A stretch of DNA of 51,333 bases from an uncultured Lachnospiraceae bacterium (GCA_947629545.1 CANREE010000008.1:1-51333); one strand, 5' to 3'; positions 9,618 to 18,237 are shown, counted from the stretch's first letter. Notes: generated by a model not told the origin, from the letters alone. Translations and numbers: made by a program.

Positions 9618-9671
9618 AAAGCAGGAGTTCCAGACAGGAGAAATCTTATACCGGGAACTCCTGCTTTATGT
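9618..9671 (+). terminator. Putative terminator after the NlpC/P60 gene
   Basis: A perfect 14-bp inverted repeat (9618-9631 with 9654-9667, core GCAGGAGTTCC) with a 22-base loop lies about 90 bases after the stop. Its right arm ends in TTT and continues TATGT, a modest T tract. It also marks the left edge of the accessory block. Confidence 0.7.
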
Positions 9672-9700
9672 CAAGTATGATTTGCCGAATCATACTTGAC
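9670..9700 (+). promoter_or_regulatory. 13-bp inverted repeat overlapping a promoter (operator candidate)
   Basis: The arms GTCAAGTATGATT (9670-9682) and its exact complement (9688-9700) flank a 5-base loop. The right arm overlaps the -35 box of the ATPase promoter. There is no T tract, so a terminator is less likely than a repressor site. The binding protein is unknown. Confidence 0.55.
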
Positions 9701-9725
9701 TAATTTGCCATTCCTGTGCTATACT
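9696..9725 (+). promoter_or_regulatory. Promoter of the AAA ATPase gene
   Basis: TTGACT (9696-9701), 18-base spacer, TATACT (9720-9725) with the extended -10 TGC just before it. It lies 30 bases ahead of the ATPase start and its -35 lies inside the inverted repeat at 9670-9700. Confidence 0.65.
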
Positions 9726-9754
9726 ACAGTTAGCATAACGTGGAGGGTGATTCG

Positions 9755-11149
9755 ATGTTTATCGGCAGAGAGCGGGAACTAGAGACTCTTAACAAGTTGT
9801 ATTCCTCAAATCAATTTGAATTCGTGGTCATATATGGGCGCCGGCGTGTGGGGAAAACGGCGCTGATCAATGAGTTTATCAAGGAGAAAAACGCTATCTA
9901 TTTTATGGGCGTAGAAAGTAATGCCAGGCAAAATCTCGAAAACCTCAGCAAGAGTATTTTTGAGTACCGCACGGGCATCGAGACGGAGGGCTCCTTCGCT
10001 TCTTTTCAGGCGGCGTTGGAGTATGTGTTCAGGCTGTCTGAAAAGGAGCGGCTCATTCTCACCATTGACGAGTACCCCTATGTCGCCAGGTCAGAAAAAA
10101 GCCTTGCCTCCACGCTTCAGCTGCTCATTGACAAATATAAGGACAACTCGAAGCTGATGCTGATCCTCTGCGGTTCGTCCATGTCCTATATGGAGGATCA
10201 GGTTCTCGCCTATAAAGCGCCGTTATACGGACGGAGGACAGCGCAGATGAAGATTGTTCCCTTTGACTTTGAGGAGACTTGCCGGTATTTTGAGAATTTC
10301 TCCAATGAGGAAAAGGCGCTGATCTATGGGATCGTTGGCGGGACACCGCAGTATCTGCTACAAATGAGCGACAAGCTGAGTGTTGAGGATAATATCAAAA
10401 ACACATTTTTGAACCCCACCTCTGCGCTCTTTGAAGAGCCAGAGAATCTGCTGAAACAGGAGGTCCGGGAGCCTGCGCTTTATAACGCCATCATCACGGC
10501 GATCGCCACCGGCTCCACCCGAATGTCGGAGATTTCCGGCAAGGTCGGCGAGGAAACCAATGTGTGTTCCGCCTATGTGAAAAACCTTGTTGCTCTTGGT
10601 ATCATCCGAAAAGAGATGCCCTACGGCGAAAAGGAGTCCCGGAAGGCGATCTATGCCATCGAGGACAACCTGTTCCGCTTCTGGTATCGTTTTGTGCCGG
10701 AGAATAATTCCATCATCGCTCGTGGCGCTGCCGATCTCGCTTACAAGCGTATTGAGCCCAATTTGCCTGACTATATGGGCAAGGTGTTTGAGGAGATCTG
10801 CAAGCAATATCTTTGGAAGATGTTACTGGCTGGGAAATGCCCGGTGCAGTTTTCCTCCCTTGGACGCTGGTGGGGCAATGACCCGAAAGAAAAGCGGCAG
10901 GCGGAGATCGACATTCTCGCCGAGCAGGACAAGGATACTGCCCTTTTCGGCGAGTGCAAATGGACGAACGAAAAGATTGATCTCGGCGTGCTGGAAACGT
11001 TGATCAGGCGCAGCGAACTGTTCCCTTATGAGAAAAAGCACTTCTACCTCTTTGCCAAATCAGGATTTACCAAAGGGTGCATCGATATGGCAAAAGAGAT
11101 GGGAAACATAGTGCTTGTGAGTTATGGGGAGATGATATGTGGTACTTGA
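9755..11149 (+). CDS. AAA ATPase with DUF234-type nuclease-like C-terminus
   Basis: Protein of 464 residues of the 'archaeal ATPase' (STAND/AAA-like) family. The start is the ATG at 9755, 5 bases after GGAGGGTG; the GTG at 9740 lies before that site. Walker A is GRRRVGKT (28-35) and Walker B is ILTIDE (101-106), with a sensor-like LILCGSS. A winged-helix-like middle follows. The C-terminal part has AEIDILAE and, about 14 residues on, GECKW, the pattern of a PD-(D/E)XK restriction-endonuclease-like fold. The function of this family is not firmly known; members are frequent in mobile and defence-rich regions. It is the first gene of the AT-richer accessory block, with its own promoter and operator-like repeat, and lies 85 bases before mod. 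It may be an independent module rather than a partner of the R-M system. Confidence 0.85.
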   Translation: MFIGRERELETLNKLYSSNQFEFVVIYGRRRVGKTALINEFIKEKNAIYFMGVESNARQNLENLSKSIFEYRTGIETEGSFASFQAALEYVFRLSEKERLILTIDEYPYVARSEKSLASTLQLLIDKYKDNSKLMLILCGSSMSYMEDQVLAYKAPLYGRRTAQMKIVPFDFEETCRYFENFSNEEKALIYGIVGGTPQYLLQMSDKLSVEDNIKNTFLNPTSALFEEPENLLKQEVREPALYNAIITAIATGSTRMSEISGKVGEETNVCSAYVKNLVALGIIRKEMPYGEKESRKAIYAIEDNLFRFWYRFVPENNSIIARGAADLAYKRIEPNLPDYMGKVFEEICKQYLWKMLLAGKCPVQFSSLGRWWGNDPKEKRQAEIDILAEQDKDTALFGECKWTNEKIDLGVLETLIRRSELFPYEKKHFYLFAKSGFTKGCIDMAKEMGNIVLVSYGEMICGT

Positions 11150-11234
11150 AATAACAGTCAAACCCATAGAGCCTTCTTCAACACGGGATGAAACTATTAA
11201 AGAATCAATAAAAATACGAGTTGGGGGTATAGAT

Positions 11235-12818
11235 ATGGCCAACAAGCTTGAACTGACTTGGGTCGGCAAGGACGAGTCGATTCGAATTGAACCGAGGCTG
11301 CTGATTGAGAGGCCGGAACAGTCCAACACTGCTGCTGATCCCGATACCGAAAATATGCTGATTCATGGAGACAACCTGTTGGCACTGAAAGCGCTGGAGA
11401 GCAAATATGCAGGACAGGTGAAGTGTATCTATATTGATCCACCATATAATACGGGCTCTGCATTTGAACATTATGATGATAATTTAGAGCACAGTCAGTG
11501 GCTAAATCTGATGCGGCCTCGCTTGGAAATATTGTGGAAACTTTTACGTGAGGAAGGTAGCCTTTGGATAAGTATTGATGACGATGAACAGGCATATATG
11601 AAAGTGCTTTGTGATGAACTTTTCGGACGTAGCAGTTTTATTGCTTCTGTCATCTGGCAAAAAAGGACTTCACCAGATATGCGGGCCATTATAAGTGACG
11701 GGCATGACTATATTCTTGTTTATGCTAAAAACAGAGATATTTTTAAAGAAGTACGAAATAAGCTGCCCTTAACGGACGAGCAAGCAACGAATTATAAAAA
11801 TCCTGATAACGATCCTCGTGGACCATGGGCGTCATCAGATTTTACGGCACAAGGATGGAGACCTAATCAAATGTATACTATTGTAACTCCTTCTGGAAAT
11901 AAAGTTTTACCGCCTGAAGGAAGGTGTTGGAGACACTTAGAAGATGTTTTTCAGCAACTTCTAAAAGAGGGAAGGCTTTGGTTTGGCGCAGATGGGTCTG
12001 GCGTTCCAAGAAAAAAGACATACTTATCTGAATCAGAAGGAATTGCACCATGGACATGGTGGACAAACAAAGAAGTTGGACATAACCAAGAGGCAAAGAA
12101 AGAAATTATTGCTCTATTTGGAGCCTTAAACGCATTTGACACTCCCAAACCAGAACGTCTGATAGAAAGAATCATCCATATTGCTACCAATCCCGGAGAT
12201 CTAGTCCTTGACTCTTTCCTTGGCTCCGGCACCACCGCCGCAGTTGCTCACAAGATGGGCCGGCGGTATATTGGAATCGAGATGGGTAATCACGCATATA
12301 CCCATTGCAAGGTGCGCCTGGACAAGGTGATTGCTGGAGAAGATGACGGTGGAGTTACTAAATCCAATGGCTGGCAGGGTGGCGGCGGGTATCGCTTTTA
12401 TGAATTAGCTCCTTCGCTGATCAACGAGGACTCTTTTGGAGAAGCTGTTATCAACCCGGACTATGATTCCAATATGTTGGCGGCGGCTATGGCGCTGCAT
12501 GAGGGTTTTACCTACCAGCCGGACAGCACCGTGTTCTGGAAACAGTCTGTCGGCAACGAAAGCAGCTATCTGTATGTGACCACTCGTCATTTGACCAGCG
12601 CCCTTTTGGATTCCATTAAGGATTCCATGGAGGACGGCGAATATCTCATTATCGCCTGCCGTTCCTATGATGCCGGTTTGGAGAAAGCCTATGGCAACAT
12701 CACGATCAAGAAGATTCCGCAAATGCTGCTTTCCCGTTGTGAGTTTGGCCGGGAGAATTACAATTTGAATATCGTGCATCCGCCTGTGTACGATGAGGAG
12801 GTCGAGTCGGATGAGTAA
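11235..12818 (+). CDS. mod: Type III restriction-modification DNA methyltransferase (Mod)
   Basis: Site-specific adenine-N6 or cytosine-N4 methyltransferase that also gives target specificity to the Res subunit; 527 residues. The frame is open from a GTG at 11139 overlapping the ATPase end, but MANKLELTWVGKDE at 11235 is the typical family start, with GGGGGT upstream; the extra 32 residues are probably not translated. Catalytic DPPY lies at 68-71 and the AdoMet-binding motif FLGSGTT near 328-334, so motif IV comes before motif I, as in beta-class enzymes. The part between (about 11450-12200) is the probable target-recognition region and is strikingly AT-rich compared with both ends. The gene overlaps res by 8 bases, so the two are translationally coupled. 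Confidence 0.93.
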   Translation: MANKLELTWVGKDESIRIEPRLLIERPEQSNTAADPDTENMLIHGDNLLALKALESKYAGQVKCIYIDPPYNTGSAFEHYDDNLEHSQWLNLMRPRLEILWKLLREEGSLWISIDDDEQAYMKVLCDELFGRSSFIASVIWQKRTSPDMRAIISDGHDYILVYAKNRDIFKEVRNKLPLTDEQATNYKNPDNDPRGPWASSDFTAQGWRPNQMYTIVTPSGNKVLPPEGRCWRHLEDVFQQLLKEGRLWFGADGSGVPRKKTYLSESEGIAPWTWWTNKEVGHNQEAKKEIIALFGALNAFDTPKPERLIERIIHIATNPGDLVLDSFLGSGTTAAVAHKMGRRYIGIEMGNHAYTHCKVRLDKVIAGEDDGGVTKSNGWQGGGGYRFYELAPSLINEDSFGEAVINPDYDSNMLAAAMALHEGFTYQPDSTVFWKQSVGNESSYLYVTTRHLTSALLDSIKDSMEDGEYLIIACRSYDAGLEKAYGNITIKKIPQMLLSRCEFGRENYNLNIVHPPVYDEEVESDE

Positions 12819-15459
12819 TCGCTTTCCGCAGTATACAACAGATTACATTAGTGGCGTCATGTCTCTGCGTAAACCGCAGACAGAATCGCTGAAAATTCTT
12901 GAAGAAATTGTGACCAGCGTATCTTTGCGCAGGGGGATGAACTTGCAGGCTGCGCTAGGTGCTGTCCACGCCATGTACCCGATTTGCACGGATTTTGAGA
13001 GAGAGTTTCTGTCTTTGACTTTCGCTCTTGCCACCGGCGTGGGCAAAACTCGGCTGATGGGCGCCTTTATTGCCTATCTTTACACTCAGCACGACATCAA
13101 AAACTACTTTGTCGTGGCTCCGAACACCACGATCTATGATAAGCTGAAGAGGGACCTGTCGGATTCCAACAGTCCGAAATATGTCTTTCGTGGTCTCGGC
13201 TGCTTCAGCACAGCGCCGCAGATCGTAATGGACGATGATTATAAGACAAAGCAGATTTCGTTTTTTGAATCCGATATCCGCATTTTCGTTTATAACATCG
13301 ACAAATTCAATAAAGAAGATGCCAATATGAGAAGGGTCAATGAGATCATCGGCGATTCGTTCTATGCGTATCTTACCTCGCTTCCTGATCTTGTACTGAT
13401 CATGGATGAATCGCATCATTACCGGGCAGAGCGTGGTGCTGCAGCACTAAACGAACTGCATCCGTTACTGGGGCTGGAACTTACCGCCACACCGCTTGTC
13501 ACGAAGGGCAGCAAACAAGTACCATTTAAAAATGTTGTTTATGAGTATCCGCTCTCTACGGCTATCGAGGACGGATATACAAGAACGCCTTTTGCCGTTA
13601 CCCGCTCCGATATTGATTTTTATAACTTCGGAGACGAGCAGCTGGATAAAATGATGCTCCTTGACGGGATCGCCTGCCATGAAAATGCGAAGCGCAAGCT
13701 GGAAGTCTATGCCGTCAATCACGGGAAACCGATTGTGAAGCCATTTATGCTTGTGGTCTGCAAAGATACGGATCACGCAGCATGGGTGGAACAGTATATC
13801 CGTTCCGATGAGTTCAGGGACGGCGCCTATCGAAATAAAACGATTATTATCCATTCTAAGCAAAAAGGAGCGGAGACGGAAGCTAATACCCGTTTGCTGC
13901 TTGATGTAGAAAATCCAGAAAATCCCGTGGAGATCGTGATCCACGTCAATATGCTCAAAGAGGGTTGGGATGTCAACAATCTTTATACTATCGTACCTCT
14001 TCGCACAGCTGCTTCTAAAATCCTCCGGGAGCAAATGGTTGGACGCGGGCTCCGTTTGCCCTATGGAGAGCGCACTGGAGATCGTGATGTGGATGCCGTG
14101 ATGCTGACTGCTCATGACAAATTCCAGGATATTCTGGAGGAGGCACAGCGTGGCGATTCTATTTTCAAAGCTGGAAATGTGATTAAGGTAGAGGAAATCA
14201 AGCCGGAAGAGGTGGTCTATTCACAGTTGACGTTCCCCGAACTGGACGCTGAATTGGAAAAGGCTTATGCCCATACAAAGATAGAGAAGACGGAAAAGAC
14301 AGACGCACTGATTAAGAAGGCGGTGGGTTTAATCAAAACAGAAGTGGTGAAGCACATCCAGCATACGACGACACACACTGTTACATCAGAGCAGACGCAG
14401 CAAATTGCTGAAACTGTTCGACAAAAGGTAGCCGAAGACAAGGACCTTGGCCAGACCTTCAAAGAGAATGAGATGCCGCTTACTGCGTGGATCTTCTATC
14501 AAACCGAGGAAACGCACCGGGCTGTCATAAACGGTTTCATTCCGATTCCGCGCATCAAAGTGACGGATGCTGGTGCGGAGGAATATGTATTCGTAGACTT
14601 TGACTTGGATATGGCAGAATTTACACATGTCCCGATTAAAAACGAACTGCTCATTCAGAATTTGGAGGATATGCAGGATCGACAGCGTATCAAAGGAGAT
14701 GCTATTGACTTTGAGGGTTACAATCCGAAAAAGGTCATTCTGGAACAGCTTCGTCAGAAGCCGGAGATTGATTATGAAAAATGCTCCACGCTGCTTTTTA
14801 AGCTAATTTCTCAGGTCTGCAACCATTATGAGGCGTACTATGGCGCAAATGGGATGCGGAACATTATCATGATGTACAAACGTGATATCGGAAACAAAAT
14901 CTATAAGCAAATGCTTCAGCATTTCTATTGCGAAAACGGTTTTTTACAGGAAGAAGTGGTGGGTACGAGAAATTACAATATACAGCCGTCGTATAGTTGT
15001 TCCGAACGGATAAATCTATTCTCTGATGATTATACGGAAAATATCCAGTCTGTATTGTTTGAGGGAATCAAGAACGGCGTGTTAAGTGAAGCCAAGTTTG
15101 ACAGTAAGCCGGAACTGGTGCTTGCCCGCGTTTTGGAAACAGATCACGATGTACAAAATTGGCTGCGCCCTGCGCCTCAGGAATTCAATATTACCTATAA
15201 CCACGGGCATCTTTATGAGCCGGACTTTGTGGTAGAGACAGATGGTGTGATTTATCTGGTAGAGGTCAAAGGCGAGGACAAGCTCAACGATCCGGATGTC
15301 ATTGCCAAGAAAAAGTGCGCCGTCCGGTACTGCGATGTGGTATCCCGCTGGAGTAAGGCAAATGGCTATAAAGAGTGGCGGTACCTGTTTATACCGTCAA
15401 AGCAGGTAATGCCAAATTCTTCTTTTTTGCAACTATCAAAACGATTTCAGGAATTATAA
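12811..15459 (+). CDS. res: Type III restriction enzyme, Res helicase-nuclease subunit
   Basis: ATP-dependent restriction subunit of 882 residues that acts with Mod. The start ATG at 12811 has GAGGAGG 8 bases upstream and lies inside the end of mod; the earlier ATG at 12793 precedes that site. Superfamily 2 helicase motifs are in order: Walker A ATGVGKT (74-80), DESH (199-202), LTATP (motif III), and MVGRGLRLPYG (motif VI). Near the C-terminus EPDFVVE and, about a dozen residues later, VEVKG form a PD-(D/E)XK endonuclease site. All key motifs are intact, so the system looks functional. Base composition is between that of the host core genes and the AT-rich cyclase-like gene that follows 14 bases later. 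Confidence 0.93.
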   Translation: MSNRFPQYTTDYISGVMSLRKPQTESLKILEEIVTSVSLRRGMNLQAALGAVHAMYPICTDFEREFLSLTFALATGVGKTRLMGAFIAYLYTQHDIKNYFVVAPNTTIYDKLKRDLSDSNSPKYVFRGLGCFSTAPQIVMDDDYKTKQISFFESDIRIFVYNIDKFNKEDANMRRVNEIIGDSFYAYLTSLPDLVLIMDESHHYRAERGAAALNELHPLLGLELTATPLVTKGSKQVPFKNVVYEYPLSTAIEDGYTRTPFAVTRSDIDFYNFGDEQLDKMMLLDGIACHENAKRKLEVYAVNHGKPIVKPFMLVVCKDTDHAAWVEQYIRSDEFRDGAYRNKTIIIHSKQKGAETEANTRLLLDVENPENPVEIVIHVNMLKEGWDVNNLYTIVPLRTAASKILREQMVGRGLRLPYGERTGDRDVDAVMLTAHDKFQDILEEAQRGDSIFKAGNVIKVEEIKPEEVVYSQLTFPELDAELEKAYAHTKIEKTEKTDALIKKAVGLIKTEVVKHIQHTTTHTVTSEQTQQIAETVRQKVAEDKDLGQTFKENEMPLTAWIFYQTEETHRAVINGFIPIPRIKVTDAGAEEYVFVDFDLDMAEFTHVPIKNELLIQNLEDMQDRQRIKGDAIDFEGYNPKKVILEQLRQKPEIDYEKCSTLLFKLISQVCNHYEAYYGANGMRNIIMMYKRDIGNKIYKQMLQHFYCENGFLQEEVVGTRNYNIQPSYSCSERINLFSDDYTENIQSVLFEGIKNGVLSEAKFDSKPELVLARVLETDHDVQNWLRPAPQEFNITYNHGHLYEPDFVVETDGVIYLVEVKGEDKLNDPDVIAKKKCAVRYCDVVSRWSKANGYKEWRYLFIPSKQVMPNSSFLQLSKRFQEL

Positions 15460-15473
15460 AAAGGGGAGAATAA

Positions 15474-16592
15474 ATGTCACAAATAAATACACATCCTGAC
15501 CCTATCAAGGAATACTATATTGCATATTTTGATTTGCTTGGGTATAAAGATTTTTTCAAAAGTCACCCAAACAAAGCTGAAGAATTTCTATCAGCTATAC
15601 ATGACTCTATTTTCAATACAAAAAAGTATATACAAGAAATCAATGCTTCGCTCCTTGGCGGAAAGTTCGGAAAGTTGGATATCAATGTAAAAATTTTTTC
15701 AGATAACGTATTGCTCTGTTTGGAAACGGGCAGCGAGAAAATCGAAATGATCGAATATCCGCGCTTCCTGGCATTTCTATCTATCGTAGCGGATATTCAA
15801 CGAAACTTTATTTTAAATTATGGACTGTTTCTTAGAGGCGGCATAACAATCGGTAGCCTTTCCTTTAACGAGGATTTTATCTTTGGGCAAGGCCTGATTG
15901 ATGCAGTTGAATTGGAAGAAACGGCCGTATATCCACGAATTGTTGTAAGTGAGGCGGCTCTTAGCTTTATTCGGCAACTTCATTTTGTAAAACAAAGTGA
16001 CTTGGATCGTGCGTGCGATATTGAGAAACGTGCACATTTAGGTGAGAACATCAAGGACGAGGAACTTTCATTTTGTAATTCTATTATGCCTGTTGTAGAA
16101 ATGGAAAAATTATATTTGAAGGTGAGAGACATTCTTCTCCTTCATGTTTTTGATAGAGCTGTCAGCTTGAATTATCTTTATTGTGTTGAAATAAGTGATG
16201 CTCTTGATACATCTATGGTAAAACAGTTATTAGCCATTCTTGAAAAAATGTTCCCAAATGAGTATCGAAAGCTGACTGGCTCCAACCAAGATCCACTCCG
16301 ATTGCTTGAACGGCATAAATCTCGGATTATTCAAAAAATCAAAGAATTTGGGCAGTACAATGATATAGATATATCAGCCCCAAACGCAGTCAAGACAGCA
16401 GAGTTAAGGGAAAAGATTTTGAAAAAATATTTGTGGGTAATGATGGTACATAACTACATATGCCAAAGAAGATGTAACACCCTTAAGTACATGATTAAAT
16501 CTGGCAGTACATGCGATATCCATTTCATGAGAATGACGGTAGAAATAATTGAAGACGAGATTTCAGATGAGGATGCAACCGAAAAGCTGTGA
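15474..16592 (+). CDS. Class III nucleotidyl-cyclase-fold protein of unknown function
   Basis: I do not recognise a named family. The 372-residue product has no signal peptide or membrane segment. Its first 150 residues match the layout of class III nucleotidyl cyclases: YFDLLGY with metal-type Asp D20 (cyclases: FxDxxG[FS]), VKIFSDNVLL with D77 (cyclases: K.IGD..L), and RGGITIGSL (121-129) then FGQGLIDAVELE (137-148), like the R.GI..G ... G..VN.A.RLE segment. The rest (about 170-372) is helical-looking and unassigned. GAGGAGAATAA-like spacing (GGGGAG at 15461-15466) gives a good ribosome site, and the gene starts 14 bases after res, so it is probably in the same transcript. Its AT content is much higher than that of flanking core genes, pointing to transfer. 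It might make a signal nucleotide, as Pycsar cyclases do, but no adjacent effector gene is seen. Confidence 0.7.
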   Translation: MSQINTHPDPIKEYYIAYFDLLGYKDFFKSHPNKAEEFLSAIHDSIFNTKKYIQEINASLLGGKFGKLDINVKIFSDNVLLCLETGSEKIEMIEYPRFLAFLSIVADIQRNFILNYGLFLRGGITIGSLSFNEDFIFGQGLIDAVELEETAVYPRIVVSEAALSFIRQLHFVKQSDLDRACDIEKRAHLGENIKDEELSFCNSIMPVVEMEKLYLKVRDILLLHVFDRAVSLNYLYCVEISDALDTSMVKQLLAILEKMFPNEYRKLTGSNQDPLRLLERHKSRIIQKIKEFGQYNDIDISAPNAVKTAELREKILKKYLWVMMVHNYICQRRCNTLKYMIKSGSTCDIHFMRMTVEIIEDEISDEDATEKL

Positions 16593-16834
16593 AAAATTGC
16601 GAAGCCGCTTAAGCGACAGCGACGAGTCAAAATAAAGTGGCTGGGATAGATCGAGAGCGACATTCGCATAGCGCAAAGAAACAGTCAGCACCTTTAGACG
16701 CTGGCTGAGTAGTGCGGGCTTATGGCTCGTGTCCGAGTCATTCCATTTTACGGGCGGCGGTAACTTCCGGCATTCGGAAAGATGGAAATGCACCGCCACG
16801 CTGCCGAAATCGATGGAAATATATTGCCGCGCGG
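16593..16834 (+). other. Right edge of the accessory block, no gene seen
   Basis: The 242 bases between the cyclase-like gene and the convergent nuclease gene hold only short frames without recognisable content or ribosome sites. Composition changes here from AT-rich to the GC-richer host style. I saw no integrase, tRNA or clear direct repeat matching the left edge near 9700. Confidence 0.4.
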
Positions 16835-17935
16835 TCAGGATAATTTCAGGATTCCATGAAGATAACGGTTCAGATCTTCCGGGTCGGCGAAAAGATTTTT
16901 TTCGTATTCCAGATAAGAAAGCTTATCTTTATATTCAATCTTAAACTCCGGCCTCTGAATCCCGGCAAGACCGGGCAGGAAGAAGCCGGTCTTTTTCGTA
17001 TAGCAGTTCTGCGGAGCCGCCTTTTCGCGCGCCGAACGTTCCACATATTCCCCGACGCTTTTGTGGATCGCGGTATCCTCGAAGGGAAGATAATAGTAAT
17101 TCCGGTAATCCGGGTAGAAATGCTTCAGCGTTCCGCTGCACAGTTCCATTTCCAGAGAAAGGGTACTGCCGGTAATGGTAAGGTGACAGGTACAGGCTCC
17201 GATGGAAACGGTTCGGGAGATGCCGACGGGCACATCATACGCGCTGGATGCACGAAGAATAAGCGCAGGCTGCGTATCTCCGAACAGATCCGGAACTTCC
17301 CGGATGGTCTGATCCAGAAGCGTGAAATCATGCTCCAGAAGATCCGGATAATTTAAAATGGGAAGGATGAGAGGCATACCTTCCAGATCCTCCCGGTTAT
17401 GAAGCATCAGCATATCGTAGAGTCGGTCGTCGTGACTGTGCAGATATGCGTGGTAGACTTCGATCAGCTGGCCGCCGTTATACTGGTCTTCCCGGAAAAT
17501 ACCCAGGAAACGCTCGATGGATTTCTGCTTTAGGCTCTCCAATCCCAGAAGGGAGCGGTAGGTCTTGATCCGCCGGTAGATATCGACGCTTTGAACCGCG
17601 GAAAAATCATAATCCAGGCCGTGGGCGTGGCAGCGTTTCAGAAGGTACGGAATATCAAAGCCGTCGCCGTTGAAATGGACGACAGCCGTAAACTGTTTAA
17701 GAAATTCAAAAAACGCCGTCAGGATCGTCTTTTCCGCGTCTGGTGTGTCGGCGAACCATTGGATCAGCTGCCAGCTTCCATCGCGGAAATATGTACAGCC
17801 GATCAGATAGAGCTGGGAATGTTCGCCGGAAAAGCCGGTGGTCTCGATATCGAAGAAGAGAAGTTCTTCCAGACGTCCAAGCCTGTTGAGCGGGTAGGTG
17901 TCCGGGAGAATGATACTCTTTTGTACAGTGATCAT
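16835..17935 (-). CDS. YprB-like ribonuclease H-fold exonuclease
   Basis: Predicted 3'-5' exonuclease of the DEDD/RNase-H-like superfamily (YprB type), 366 residues, cytoplasmic. Acidic motifs are visible: FFDIETTG (DxE, about 29-36), HFNGDGFDIPYL (about 93-104) and LHNREDLEGM (about 178-187), which together suit a two-metal nuclease. The C-terminal half is not assigned. The start at 17935 follows an AAAGAGG-like site. It is transcribed towards the accessory block, possibly downstream of the Cys4 protein and GH27 genes on the same strand. The nucleic acid substrate is not known. Confidence 0.82.
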   Translation of the reverse strand: MITVQKSIILPDTYPLNRLGRLEELLFFDIETTGFSGEHSQLYLIGCTYFRDGSWQLIQWFADTPDAEKTILTAFFEFLKQFTAVVHFNGDGFDIPYLLKRCHAHGLDYDFSAVQSVDIYRRIKTYRSLLGLESLKQKSIERFLGIFREDQYNGGQLIEVYHAYLHSHDDRLYDMLMLHNREDLEGMPLILPILNYPDLLEHDFTLLDQTIREVPDLFGDTQPALILRASSAYDVPVGISRTVSIGACTCHLTITGSTLSLEMELCSGTLKHFYPDYRNYYYLPFEDTAIHKSVGEYVERSAREKAAPQNCYTKKTGFFLPGLAGIQRPEFKIEYKDKLSYLEYEKNLFADPEDLNRYLHGILKLS

Positions 17936-18045
17936 GGGGAGATGCCTCTTTCTTATAAATCATAAACTGTGCAGGAAGGCCGCATTTTGCAGGATACAGA
18001 AAAACACGAATGGGCGTTTCTGTAATCGGAATACGGAACATGCGC

Positions 18046-18237
18046 TCACACAAACAGCGTGCAGCCCTGTTTCTTGAATTCCTCGATCTTTCTGTCGATC
18101 AGCTCCGCGGGGACGCCCAGCTTTTCAGCCAGGCAGTCCCTGCAGAGAAACTCTGTACTCCCGCGGTTAATGAATTTCTTATGGGCGCCGATTTCATTGT
18201 GGGTCAGTTCGCGGCCGCACCGCATGCAGGCGCTCAT
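18046..18237 (-). CDS. Small Cys4 zinc-ribbon-like protein
   Basis: A 63-residue protein. The ATG at 18237 has GGAAAGAG just upstream; the frame is open further (to 18351) but that part lacks a ribosome site and overlaps the GH27 gene. Two CxxC pairs, C4/C7 and C32/C35, are spaced as in a zinc ribbon, followed by a basic/acidic helix (LIDRKIEEFKKQG). It lies 64 bases after GH27 and about 110 before the nuclease gene on the same strand. The role is unknown; a nucleic-acid-binding or regulatory part is possible. Homologous short proteins are, as far as I recall, common in Clostridia. Confidence 0.7.
   Translation of the reverse strand: MSACMRCGRELTHNEIGAHKKFINRGSTEFLCRDCLAEKLGVPAELIDRKIEEFKKQGCTLFV

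Noticed and set aside
9670-9700. Second terminator after the NlpC/P60 gene
   Set aside because: The inverted repeat has no T tract and overlaps a promoter, so an operator is a better reading.
11139-11234. N-terminal extension of mod from a GTG overlapping the ATPase stop
   Set aside because: No ribosome site and not family-like; the start at 11235 fits known Mod proteins.
16593-16834. Possible integrase remnant or attachment site at the right edge of the accessory block
   Set aside because: No recognisable residues and no repeat matching the left edge near 9700.
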